Below are positions 50,142 to 61,108 of a stretch of 64,000 bases of DNA, one piece after another. Both the position numbers and the translations under genes were made by a program. A model generated the notes under the pieces. The model saw only the letters and a list, made by a program, of their open reading frames with translations. It did no database searches and was not told the DNA's origin. Location of the stretch: assembly GCF_040054535.1 (NCBI RefSeq), contig NC_090781.1:6076982-6140981 (forward strand), in the 5' to 3' direction. Source of the DNA: Antennarius striatus. Its lineage: Eukaryota; Chordata; Actinopteri; Lophiiformes; Antennariidae. How positions within the stretch are numbered: the stretch's first letter is position 1; every line of letters starts with the position of its first letter.

Positions 50142-50222
50142 TAGAGAAGAGAAGAGAAGAGAAGAGAAGAGAAGAGAAGAGAAGAGAAGAGAAGAGAAGA
50201 GAAGAGAAGAGAAGAGAAGAGA
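50142..50222. repeat. (AAGAG)n pentanucleotide microsatellite
   Basis: About sixteen AGAAG units without clear interruption. Confidence 0.95.
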
Positions 50223-50699
50223 CGACGCGCTGGGAGTCCTTGCGCCTCACCGGTTGACAGCTCCTGTCTCCGTCTGTAACGACTTATTTATTCAGGGATA
50301 ATTAATCAGGCGCAGTTTTCTGGCTGTATGATGAATGCGCTTTGTCATCTCTGCTGTAGCTGTGGAAAATACAGTTATGACACTACAGTTTGGCTTGAGG
50401 TGCCTGATATCACGGCACAGCAGTCATGTCCTGGTTGTACTGCAGGACTAATGAAAGAGAATATCACCAGAAACCATCAGAAAACTTCTGCTTGAAGGTT
50501 GATTGCCTTTCGTTTTCATTTCGGGAGAAACTATCTTTTTCTTCTCGTTTTATAATTTTGTCAGCTCAGTTTTATAATGCAGCTATGTGTTTAGTAGTCA
50601 GTGTAATTAATGTCGCTGTCTGATTTATGATTCATGGTAGTGCCCGTCACAAAATTTAGATTATGAAGCTCTTCACTTATCGTCTTTCCTAGAGAATCG

Positions 50700-51283
50700 G
50701 GGTTTTCTTCACTCTTCTAACGAATGTTTTAAATTTGTTCAGTGAAAATTTTAGTATCAGGAAATTCATCTACGGTTCTGGGTACAATAAATCGAATCAG
50801 AGAAAGTGGCAGCTTTTAAATTTTATCTCTGGAGAAGCAAAGCTCGCAATTTATGTGACCAGGAAGAGGAGAATTGAAAACAATACTGCTCAAGAAGCAG
50901 CTACTGTTTTTTGCTGTAACATCGGATGTCGCTTAAAACTAGAATTTGGTTTCTATAAATTGACAAAAGACCTGAATAACTTTAGGAACATCTGGTGTTA
51001 CAAAAATGTCCCATGCACTTTAGTTGATGACCACCTCACTTTTGCAAACTTCCTATTATAATGCACTAAGTTTTGTATTGTATTTCCTTTTGTTTATTGT
51101 TGTTTAGTGTTTTTGAGTGTTTAGTGTTTTTGAAGTTTCATCTCAAGAAAAATTGTAAAATGTTCTAAATGTGATTGAAGTTGTTTTTGCAAAAAATCTT
51201 ATTCTTCTTCTAAAGTACTTTAGTGCTTTCATCTAATGTAAAATTGTAAAATGTTTGAATGTGATTGCAAAAATCAAAAAAGT
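50700..51283 (+). mobile_element. Tx1-type LINE copy D, 3' end, opposite orientation
   Basis: The plus strand carries NFSIRKFIYGSGYNKSNQRK, ISGEAKLAIYVTRKRRIENN and the same terminal LTKDLNNFRN...FANFLL segment as copy C, with a stop at 51059-51061. The shared 3' UTR ends in GCAAAAATCAAAAAA at about 51283. It is 5'-truncated near 50700. The open frame of 108 codons (50735-51061) is the best-preserved version of this C-terminus in the window. There is no AAGAG tract at its 3' end, only TCTTGTCCTCCCC. Confidence 0.85.
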
Positions 51284-52041
51284 CTTGTCCTCCCCTGCTA
51301 GCTGCTTACTTTCAAAAGCCTGTGAAGCTCTGTCTGCATCCAGGCTGATCTTCTGGCTCCATCTTGTGGCCATTATTATAATCACAAATAAAAGTAAGTA
51401 ACTAAATTGACTTTTTTTCTGTGCCGTTGATGATATTTGGACCCGTTGTCTTGGAACGGAGAGAAAAGTACAATTAATGCACTATCGAAATGCACATGCG
51501 ATCAAGTTGAATAAAAAGTGGTAGAAATATGTCATACCTGTATTGTAATATTTCAGGGAAGCATTTTTTCGCATACACTGCATCCTTTAACAACGTATAA
51601 ACTTGCTGCAGTGCAAATTATGCGCATGAGAGATGAAAACCTTCCAGAGTACTTTTACCTTCTGAATTTTTTTGTGCGTTCCTGAAGGGATTGAGGGAAA
51701 AATATGTCAAATTAAGAGTAGTGATTTGAAACTATTTGGCTTGTGCCACAACACATAAAAAAAGCGTGAAGAGAAGGAAGAAACCTGTAAAACTATCCTG
51801 AATATGGTACCTGCTTGAAAGGACGTGGCCTGTCCAATCAGGAGCGTTGGTTTAGTGATTTAATTTTGCTTTTTGCTTCTCTAAATAATTAAGGACTATA
51901 TTATTAACTATTACAGTAAATACATATAAAAATGAAGTATGAACTATTGTGCACATTAAATGTGTTTTACCATGGTAAGGTACTGATTTATAAATGTTAG
52001 GTGACATGTGATGGAAGAAAACATAGCAAGTTAACATTGAG
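51284..52041. other. Gap before fxyd2-like 3' end, nothing identified
   Basis: AT-rich sequence with no coding exon or repeat that I recognise. Confidence 0.5.
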
Positions 52042-52047
52042 TTTATT
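52042..52047 (-). other. fxyd2: Polyadenylation signal of the fxyd2-like gene
   Basis: AATAAA on the minus strand, about 77 bases after the stop codon of the fxyd2-like gene. Confidence 0.55.
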
Positions 52048-52123
52048 GATATAAAATTTTTTTAGACACAGAACATGACAGCATCATAGCACTATCCAAA
52101 ATTATCCCCGGTTTCTGGTTGGT

Positions 52124-53352
52124 TCACTCGTCTTCAACCTGTTTTGGCTACAAAGAATAAAGCAGAAGTTAAAATATATCTGAGGTTTAAATTTTCTTAT
52201 CACGCTTAAAGATTCAACAGAACATATGAAGAGGATAAAACGCTGATCCGCTTTTTTTATCCTTTAGTGTATGACCAGCAGCTATTACTATGTAGTTATA
52301 TGTCATTTAAACTGTAGGACAAATGCTCCCTTACCTTGCTTTTGCCACAATTGGCCAGCTTGTTGCCTTAAGAAAAAAACGTTGAATGATTAATTACAGT
52401 CCCAAAACTCAGAATTATTGTGTTGTCCTTCCAACAATACAGCCATCATAATGACCATGATAGAGGAGCAAGACGTGAACAAGAGATACATCTGTTTTTG
52501 AGATTGTTGAGCTTCAGAATACAGATGTTGACTTACCTGCCAACAGTATAATGGAAAGGAAAACAATGATCCCAGCAAAGACTAGACCACCAACACGTAA
52601 TTTGTGATAGTCTACAAAGTCACATAAAACACACCATCACTGTCAGCTTTGGATAATTTTTCCTTTATTTTACTCCTTCTTAATCTTCCTCTTCCACGTT
52701 CCTTGAAACCATTTTGTCTTACATCTCACTGATTTTATCCCATGTCTCTCACGTCTATCTAATTTTTATTATTTTTGTTATTATTCTGGAAGACTAGTCG
52801 CCATAGAGTAAAGAATAAGAAACAAAAAATTATTCCATTTATCCCAGAAGATACATTTTTAAAGATGTGAACGCTTACCATATACAAAGTCTGCATCAAG
52901 GTCAATGGCTGCATCTGATAGACAAGGAAAGGACACGAGGAGAGACTTGCTTTAAAGGACATGATTGTTCAGCACTGCATTCATCCATCTGGGTAGTTTT
53001 CTAACTTAATGTGTCACCATGTTAACAGTCAGATAAACACAGAGCCAAATGTGCTGACAGGACTTTGAGGCCACAGGAATTTTTGTCAAGGACATTTCAG
53101 GACATTGTGTGACTTAGTTTCAATATCAACTTGTTGCCCATCACTTGTTCAGCTCATGTTACTTACAGTTAATAAGTCATCCATATATTACATTAGTACA
53201 TTATTTGCACGTTGATGACTCAAGGTCTGAAAGCAACAAATGCAGTGACCTTGAAAATCTAAATGGTGTTATGTTAAAGTGTTTTTTTATGTGTCCCCTT
53301 TTTGTAGACACTCGATGGGTCACCTGTTGTGTATCTTACCTTCAGAAGACAT
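52124..53352 (-). CDS. fxyd2: fxyd2-like small Na,K-ATPase regulator, five exons
   Basis: The spliced minus-strand frame encodes 56 residues. The exons are 53340-53352, 52879-52914, 52537-52611, 52335-52366 and 52124-52138, all with GT-AG borders and matching phases. The protein starts MSSEDAAIDLDADFVYDY, so the FXYD signature reads FVYD. A single membrane span follows (KLRVGGLVFAGIIVFLSII), then the tail GNKLANCGKSKVEDE. FXYD proteins pair with the Na,K-ATPase alpha subunit and tune its ion affinities. There is no cleavable leader, as in FXYD2 (gamma). The usual basic/cysteine cluster after the span (SRRCRC in the neighbour) is absent. The fxyd2 name rests on the absent leader, the EDE end and the position between dscaml1 and fxyd6. 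Other FXYD paralogues remain possible. Confidence 0.85.
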
Positions 53353-55832
53353 GATGCCTTGTCTGTGTGTGTGCCCTTAGCTGACAAAGCTGGAAAAACA
53401 TCACACAAAATATTAACACAAGGCAGTCGTTAACAGCAGCCGCCAGCTGGCAACTTGAACACGTCTGCTGTTTTAATAATTCAACCAGGAGGAACTTTCT
53501 TTAAAGTAAAGACTAGAATAGTTTCTAACACTAGGTGTTTGTCTGCATTAAGTTTGCATGAAAGAATTTTTGTGTGGATTAGTTGCTTCCATTTTAATTA
53601 AGTTATAGGCCTATAGAACCTCATTTAAATTGGCTTACTTGCTATAGATGAGAGGTAGTTGAAAGGCTCGGAAACTCTATATACCCTGACAAATTGCCCC
53701 ACTGAGTTCTGGGCCGCGGAATTACAGGCAAAATGATTGCCTTGATCTTCCCTGAGAACTTTGATAGGCTAATGGTGATATTGATCCTCCCTCTTGTTCC
53801 CTTCCTCTTTATTTCTCTCACACTGTAAACAGGCTTCTCCTCTGATCTACAACTTCTGACCTATAATCATTAACTTACACAGATGAACAGAGAAAAAAAA
53901 TCTGCATGCTGTCTCCATTTTGTTTGGGCGTGCTGCTGTGAATTGCAGAACTATGGGCTTCCATTTATTATGTGTCTGTGTCTATTTAGTGCACCACTGA
54001 GCACAAGGGCATACCAGACAGTTACTCATTAATAGCTCCAATATTCATTAACCTTCACTGTTGTGAAATCTAATCAAGGATATAGATGGGGACCAGAGAG
54101 ACTAGAGAGTTTGCGGTAACACCTGCCTAATAAAAGCAGAATTGATACCCAATGATTTTGACACAGCACCTTTAACCTGCAGCAATGCGTCACTGCTATT
54201 AGATTCATTCAATGTGGGAGTAATTAAAAAGAGCACTAAAAATGCATTATCCTCTATGCCTGCTTTTAGAGCACATTATCCAGAGCATATATCCTCCATT
54301 TTTATAACAGTAAGATTTACAGTTCACACAGAAATACATGTTCTGGACACTAACTGGTTTCAAGATATCCATTTAATTAACACAAGTGGAAAACATGCTC
54401 CTAAGATCCCATCTATGATGATGTTGGTATATATGTTTTAACATTTCATTAGGAAAGTAAGCAATCACTCACCAGAGCTGCTGAAGACTGTGAATTACCT
54501 CTGTCCAGGTGTGTATGTGTATGTGTGTGTGTGCATCTGCGTGGCCCCAGACGGGGCGGGAACAGATTTCATATCCATCCCACAGATCCACCCTTAAGAT
54601 CCAGATACACAACCCACTCCTACACACCCACAGACATATTCCAGGCTACTCGTTATCTGGTTATATATTTACTCAGACTATAAAAGTTGTTCTCTGATGC
54701 CAATAAAAAGAATATACCTTTGGAATCATGGAAGAGTGATCAGCTCACAACTGGTTCTGCATTTTCTGACAAAGTCAGTAACATAAACCCCACTCATCTG
54801 TTAACTTTAGTTGACATTGATTTGGATTAGAAACCATGTACAGTGTTGGAGCATTAAAAACCCTTGGGACATCATGTGAAGTCATACTTTGATTTATTTA
54901 TGCCAAAAGCACAACAGGTCAGTACACAAGGCCTCAAGCATACAAAGAGCATCAGCCTGGTTGTACTCTTACAGTAGATGTTCTTAAAACAGGCGGCCTA
55001 TAACCAGACTTCAGATTGGTGAAAGTCTAACCTGAATGGAGAGTCATATAAAGGACTGTTAATCTGCTCTCTCACTATGATTTGGCATACATTAGGCTAC
55101 AACTAATGTAGTCTTGCACATAAATCAGGTGAATATTAAGTTCTCTAAAAGAGACTTGGTTAGTAAGTAATTCAATAAACCAGAAAAAAACAGAAGCAGG
55201 CATTACCATTTGCAGCACTTGTGAGTGTGTGAGGTGAGACTAATCATACTTTTGTGAAGAGAAGTTAATCCTGACGGCGCCAGTGACGGTGCAGCTGCGT
55301 GCATGAGTGGAGAAAAAGGCAGTGAGACAGCTGATACAGGAGCTCCCTCCACAATAAATGGTAGAGTACTGCTGTGGAGGAGCTCATACAGGTATCTGGA
55401 AACAATTCCAGTGCTCAGACGGAGAGCTATGGGAGTTGAGATTGTCTTATATAAGGCTAATCACATTTACATGTAAGGATACACATGCACATGTGATATA
55501 CAGGCAATCGTACATACACAAGACATGCATGCACATACAGTAGGTACCCACATGTGCACGCAAACACACCCAAGCATTCAAATCCAAATGAATCCTACAC
55601 AACTGTATAGCTTCTTAGCGAGCTATCCTTATTTATCTATGCATTTATATAGTGTATATAGTATATATGAATATATCTTACATAAGCTAACAAATTTGAC
55701 CAATATAGGGTTTTTTTCAACTGACAAAATAAACAGCATATTGACAAATTTTAAACTTAAAGGCAATAACTAAATGATGACCAACAGACCACACAATATA
55801 ATAAATTATATGAGGGCTCAAAGATGCTCTTT
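53353..55832. other. Spacer between the fxyd2-like and fxyd6-like genes
   Basis: No further exon was recognised. The region will include the promoter and any 5' noncoding exon of the fxyd2-like gene. A 99-codon plus-strand frame at 54142-54441 has no family features. Confidence 0.5.
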
Positions 55833-55838
55833 TTTATT
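55833..55838 (-). other. fxyd6: Candidate polyadenylation signal of the fxyd6-like gene
   Basis: AATAAA on the minus strand, about 300 bases after the stop codon at 56134. Confidence 0.4.
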
Positions 55839-56133
55839 AAAAGTACCACTTTAAGACAAAGATGTAGAGTGAAAGACTGCTACGGGAAGGCACAGGAACA
55901 AACAAGAGCACTGAGGGACTGACAGTCACGACAAAGCACAACAGGGCAAAGGTCTGTCTTTAGGGCGCATAATGTTCATGTATATATATATATATAACAC
56001 CTGGAATCGTATATTTCCTTATTCCTCTGCTATACAACTGATATCATAATTATCTTTTTTTTCAACGTTACAGTGACTTGATATCAAATGAAGGTAATCG
56101 TTTTAGAAGGAAGTCCTGTCCGACTGAGTTGCC

Positions 56134-56970
56134 TCATTCCTCCGCAACAGTTTCTGCAACAACCGTACCTGAAACAAGTCAAGAATTCAGTTTAATTTCA
56201 GTTTTCTTCCTTTTTCTGTTTAGTCATATCACCTAATAGTAAAGAATGTGAGCAGTACTTAAAGTTGTATAGTGTTAATGTCATTCTTTATAATATTGTT
56301 ACACTTTTTCCACTGTGTTGAATCTTGATTTACTGCTTCTGCTGCAAGCATCTTACCCTTGGGAACGATCAGGTTCTCCTCCTGCTTCTCTTCATCTCCA
56401 GGGGCCCTGAGGAGAACAGCCACAAGATATAACCAAATCATCTTATATGAAAGAATCCTTCACACCACCAGATTGTTGGTTCTTTTTCCCTGGTCAGAAG
56501 ACCATTGATGTACCTGGGCTTCTGGTTCACACTGCAGCGGCATCGCCGACCTAGAAAAACAAATTCTGTTATTTTGTCCAGAAATGGAATTAGCTTGGTG
56601 TATTATCTGCTGCACTAATCATGCAATAAGGTTTTAAAGGAAATCATTCAAATGTTATTTTATATTTGTTACATTTCATTTTCAATGTAGTTGGACCACT
56701 TGATGCAGAAACACAACGTAAACAAGTTCACTTACTGAGGATGAGAAGAATGCCTAGTGTGAAGAGCACAACGGCAAATGCCAACCCGCCAATCCTCAGG
56801 CTTTCATAGTCTGCAGACGTTATCACCAGAGCATCATGGAAACAATTTAGAAGAAGGTGAAAGGCATGTTACAACTGTGTCATTTCGTCAGAGGATTGTT
56901 CACAGAAAACACTTGATTCTTCTAAACCTACCATAAACAAATGGGTTTTCTTCTTTTTCTTCTTTGCCAT
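56134..56970 (-). CDS. fxyd6: fxyd6-like Na,K-ATPase regulator, five 3' coding exons
   Basis: Exons at 56932-56970, 56736-56810, 56514-56550, 56357-56406 and 56134-56168 join in phase with GT-AG borders. They read an acidic stretch (GKEEKEENPFVYDYESLRIG), then the membrane span (GLAFAVVLFTLGILLIL). The post-membrane cluster SRRCRCSVNQKPRAPGDEE follows, and the end is ENLIVPKGTVVAETVAEE. FVYD is the FXYD signature. The RRC.CS.NQKPRAPGDEE block matches FXYD6 as I recall it. This family sits in the plasma membrane beside the Na,K-ATPase. The first exon here opens in phase 1, so at least one upstream exon with the signal peptide is missing. I did not find it up to 64000. Transposons fill much of that interval, and it may lie outside the window. 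Confidence 0.9.
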
Positions 56971-57222
56971 CTGTAAAAAAGAAAAAGTATGCAGAATGAT
57001 ACACAACATTTCTCTAAATCTTAAACAAAACATTTCGACTATCAGAGTTGGACCCAAGTGTTGGCATGAGTCAGATAATGTAGACAAGAGCAGTTCAGCC
57101 TTCTGCAGATGGATGGCCTACATTCAAGTTACAGTTCTGAGTGTCAATAGTCTTATAGCCACCAAAAAGCCTGCTCAAACACATCCTTCCATCATCATTG
57201 TTTTTGCATTCTTCAGATTATA

Positions 57223-57298
57223 AACTGTTTGTTTGTTTGTTTGTTTGTTTGTTTGTTTGGTTGGTTGGTTGGTTGGTTGGTTGGTTGGTTGGTTGGTT
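57223..57298. repeat. (TTTG)n / (GGTT)n compound microsatellite
   Basis: TTTG units switch to GGTT units at about 57259. Confidence 0.95.
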
Positions 57299-57522
57299 TT
57301 AACTGGCATTGTCCCCACTTTTTTTAAACAGGTAGCGGCTAAAATTAAAGAAGCTAAACTGAATTTAACAACTTCAAGGCCAACTCAAAGTTTTCATTTT
57401 TACATTACCGCTCCTGAGCCCTATTCTTTTTTTATTGTAGTTGACAACTCCTTGCACGGGCATCCAAATTAACTGCCCCTTTCAATGAGATTCAGCTTTA
57501 CAACTTTGCTTGATGGCCTTAA

Positions 57523-58752
57523 AGGGAAAGAACAGTTAATGTTAAGTGACATATATGTTATTCATCATTATGAAAAAAGAAAAAAAAATATGCTCAGCAT
57601 TATCCCTTTGGTTAGAGAGCTTAAAATCTGCGCCGCAGCAGTTTCCACATCCAATGGTCACGTGGGGGTCATACGTCATCGGCGACCAACTTAGCTTGGC
57701 ACCCATAGAAGACAATGCAATCCACGATGCGATTAACTCTGTAAATATAATGGTTACCTGCGAAGTGAAAGGTTGTGTCAACAGAACATCAAGAACACAA
57801 AGACAAGGACCTATCGTTCTTTGAATACCCTCTGGGAAGCTAGGAAGGAGATGGAGGACACAGATAAACCGGGTCAAAATGACCAAGGATCCGAGGGTCT
57901 GTCATGAGCTCTTTACCTCGGAGGATTTCGAAAGAGATTTGAAGGTAAGATCTTTTTTGGACAACCCATTATTTATTCTGAATTCCCAAGGTTTAGTGGA
58001 TAATTAATTCATGTCTGGAGCCACTGGAGGCATTGTATAAATGCTTTTATGATCAGATTATCGCGTGATTATGGCATTCGCAAAAAGTAAACAATATCAA
58101 ACGTGATAGACAGGTCATTTTACTGAGGAGATCTGTGACACTGAAATAAAACATACAAAAGCAGCAGGTCAGGTCCTGATCCTTATACTTTTGTAAATAC
58201 AAGACACACTAATATAAACTAGAGTTGTTATTAATTCCACAAGGTCCAACAGTAACGAATGGCGGCCAGCTCAATGCTAACATAATATGTTATGTTAGCA
58301 TCGTGCTACCGATGGTAGCGCGTTAGCATCGGTTGAGCGATTAACTTTTCCATACACACAGTAAACCAAAACAGGACAAACTACTTGGATATCTCTGTCA
58401 GACTCTGATTCAGATGAAGACACCTGGGATCAGTTGCTAAATGTCCAAACTCTCATCCTCTTTTTACATCGGGTGATAATTATATAGAATAATTACACCC
58501 CCAGATGAGCTCACAGGGAGCTCTTCTTCAGTTTCTGACGACGAAGACATTATTTCAATTCAAATCAATTTACCTGCCTATCCCTTCTAATATTGTTTAC
58601 TAGTTATAATGTTCCACATGACCACTGAATGCCGAAGCTGCTGCGGCGCAGATTTTAAGCTTTTCTGACCAAAGGGATGATGATTATTTTTTCTTCTATT
58701 TTTCATAATGATGAATAACATACAGTCACTTAAAATTAACTTTACTGTCCCT
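57523..58752 (+). mobile_element. Kolobok-type DNA transposon, defective
   Basis: The element is 1230 bases. Its left edge reads AGGGAAAGAACAGTTAAT and the inverted right edge AGGGACAGTAAAGTTAAT. These are the outer parts of terminal inverted repeats of about 145 bases (57523-57668 and 58610-58752) that share TGTTATTCATCATTATGAAA and CTTAAAATCTGCGCCGCAGC. TTAA flanks both ends (57519-57522 and 58753-58756). A THAP-domain exon lies inside. TTAA duplications together with a THAP zinc finger fit the Kolobok superfamily; piggyBac shares TTAA but lacks THAP. Acidic Ser/Asp coding-like scraps (SDSDSDEDTWD near 58400-58430) may be further transposase. A 24-base palindrome (GCTAACATAA with TTATGTTAGC) lies near 58277-58303. 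No intact transposase remains. Confidence 0.85.
57750..57949 (+). pseudogene. THAP zinc-finger exon of a Kolobok-type transposase, broken
   Basis: An ATG opens VTCEVKGCVNRTSRTQRQGP, the start of a THAP C2CH DNA-binding domain with its first two cysteines. The frame meets TGA at 57822-57824 and then continues in the same frame as IPSGKLGRRWRTQINRVK and VCHELFTSEDFERDLK. That includes the later cysteine and the tail before a GTAAGA donor at 57950. Where the family has C-x2-H, this copy reads C-H-E-L, so the zinc-binding histidine position holds leucine. With a nonsense codon and a lost ligand it cannot make a working domain. THAP modules bind the ends of P- and Kolobok-type transposons. Confidence 0.8.
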
Positions 58753-58756
58753 TTAA

Positions 58757-59865
58757 AGGAACAGTTTAAATTTTTGAGCTGAGTGTTGCAGTGACATTGT
58801 ACACTGTCCTTGACATTTAGGTCTCCTGGGCTACCCTGTCCAGACAAAAATATAAAACCTGGGAGTCATTTTTGATAAATTTGTGTCATTGGATTGTCAC
58901 GATAAGGAACATATGAAAAATGCATTTTCCATTTAAGAAAAACAGTATCTCGAAGATACAGTCCCTACAGGTACAGCTGGAAATCCAGCCCTGGAATTGA
59001 TCATATAAGCTTTTATGTCATCTGATTTAGCTTATTTTAGATTATTGTGTTTTAATAAAACTGCTCCTTACATGGATTCTGTCTGTCCAGAATACAGCAG
59101 CAAAGCTTTTTTAGAGTTCATTTTAGAGCTCACTTTTGGAGAAATCCCATCGTACTTCAACGACCTGTTGACATATTTCCTCTTCTGCATTAGAAAATCA
59201 TTAGACCAAAGGCCATGACGCTGAACTGAAAACAGGTCTTTTCAAAAAGGCTTTTAACATGAGTATAACAGCTCTTTCTAATTAAAAACATTGTCTGGAT
59301 ATTTTCATCCCAACAATGATTATTTCTGTATTGTGTATCTTATCTTATCCTTTAAAACTTTTTGTAGCTTGTGCATTTTATCTAACTGTAAATCACTTTG
59401 TGATTTTTTTTATCTGTATAAATAAACATATTTAATTATTTAATAAGAAAAAACTACAGGCAGCCGTGAAAGAAGGTCAATTCATATAAAGAGACAATCC
59501 AAGAAGACCAAAATGAATCAGTACCAAAATTCCATGAGGAAGACAATAAATAAACTTAGAAAACTTACAAGGGACATGAAGGAAACTCAAGTGAGAATGC
59601 TGGAACTTGTTGAAAGAAATCCATATGAAACTAAAAGGGAACACACACAATCTTTGCACATAAAGTGACAAGACAGTGACAAACAGGTGACACTGGGAAG
59701 AGGTGAAAACAATCAAACAATCACATTTAAAAAAAAAAAGAATGAACTAAATGCAGGTTAAAACAAACTTTCAAATGAAACCAATAAACAAGGCAGTCAC
59801 AGACTGCAACATCCCACGACACCCCGGAATTCAAAATTTTACCCTGACCTACTTCAATGTAGCCA
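58757..59865. other. Gap without identified gene
   Basis: AT-rich sequence upstream of the fxyd6-like exons. No signal-peptide exon with the needed phase-1 donor was found on the minus strand. Confidence 0.5.
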
Positions 59866-61108
59866 CAAGTGGACACAAGCCAGTGTCTTATTGTGCCGGT
59901 CCCAAGCCCGGATAGATACAAAGGGTTGTCTCAGGAAGGGCATCCGGCCTAAAATTTTTGCCATATCAAACATGCAAATCAAACCTATGACTTCCATACC
60001 GGATCGGTGGAGGCCCGGGTTAACAACGACCGCCATCGGCGCTGTTGACCTACAGAGCGCCGGTGGAAATTGGACTACTGTTGGTCGAAGAAGGAGAGGA
60101 GGAAAGTGTGCTCGCACGAAGAGAGAGAAGAGGAGCGCCAAGAGTATAGGACTGAGAATAGGGACGTTGAATGTTGGAACTATGACAGAAAAAGGTAGAG
60201 AGTTGGTTGACATGATGCAGAGGAGGAAAGTAGACATACTGTGTGTCCAAGAGACCAGGTGGAAAGGTAGCAAGGCTAGAAGTTTAGGAGCAGGGTTCAA
60301 GTTGGTCTATCATGGTGTAGATGGGAAGAGAAATGGAGTAGGAGTTATCTTGAAGGAGGAGTTTGTTAGGAATGTCCTGGAGGTAAAAAGAATGTCAGAT
60401 AGAGTGATGAGTCTAGAAATAGAAGCTAGAAATAGAAGGTGTGATGTTCAATGTTGTTAGTGGTGGTCAGGTTTGGTATCCAGGAGAGGAACGCAGAAGG
60501 ACAGATGGTAGTTGACTTTGCAAAAAGGATGGGAATGGCTATAGTGAATACTTTCTTCCAGAAGAGGCAGGAACATAGGGTGACCTATAAGAGTGGAGGT
60601 AGGAGTACACAGGTAGACTACATCTTGCGTAGACGGTGTAACCTGAAGGAGATCAGTGACTGCAAAGTAGTGGTAGGCGAGATTGTAGCCAAACAGCATA
60701 GGATGGTGGTGTGCAGGGTGACTCTGGCGGTGATTCCTCAGATGAAGAGGGCAAAGGCAGAGGGCAAAGGCAGAGGGCAAAGGCAGAGCAGAAGACGAAA
60801 TGGTGGAAGCTAAAAAAGGAAGAGTGTTGCATGACTTTTATGAAGGAGTTAAGACAGGATCTGGGAGGCCAGGAGGTGCTTCCAGATGACTGGAAAACTA
60901 CAGCTAATGTGATCAGGGAGACAGGTAGGAGAGTACTTGGTGTGTCATCTGGAAGGAAAGTAGATAAGGAGACTTGGTGGTGGAATGAGGAGGTACAGGA
61001 GTGAATACAGAGAAAGAGGTTAGCTAAGAAGAAGTGGGACACTGAGAGGACTGAGGAGACAGGAGTACAGGGAGATGCAACGTAAGGTGAAGGTAGAGGT
61101 AGCAATCA
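59866..61108 (+). mobile_element. RTE-type LINE, 5' half with endonuclease
   Basis: A 189-codon plus-strand frame (59891-60460) reads the 5' leader and endonuclease. It includes TTTAIGAVDLQSAGGNWTTV, IGLRIGTLNVGTMTEKGRE, KVDILCVQETRWKGSKARSL and YHGVDGKRNGVGVILK. A stretch of endonuclease is missing near 60450. QMVVDFAKRMGMAIVNTFFQ and TYKSGGRSTQVDYIL follow, then WWKLKKEECCMTFMKELRQD. The copy ends at about 61108, where the next LINE's 3' tail begins. Its start matches the minus-strand copy at 35155-36735. A GGGCAAAGGCAGA triplication (about 60750-60786) is specific to this copy. Confidence 0.85.

Noticed and set aside
54142..54441. 99-codon plus-strand frame between the FXYD genes
   Set aside because: Low-complexity AT-rich composition, no recognisable domain, and opposite to the gene strand.
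57523..58752. piggyBac transposon (because of TTAA flanks)
   Set aside because: The internal THAP exon and the AGGGACAGT-type ends fit Kolobok better, and no piggyBac transposase sequence is seen.
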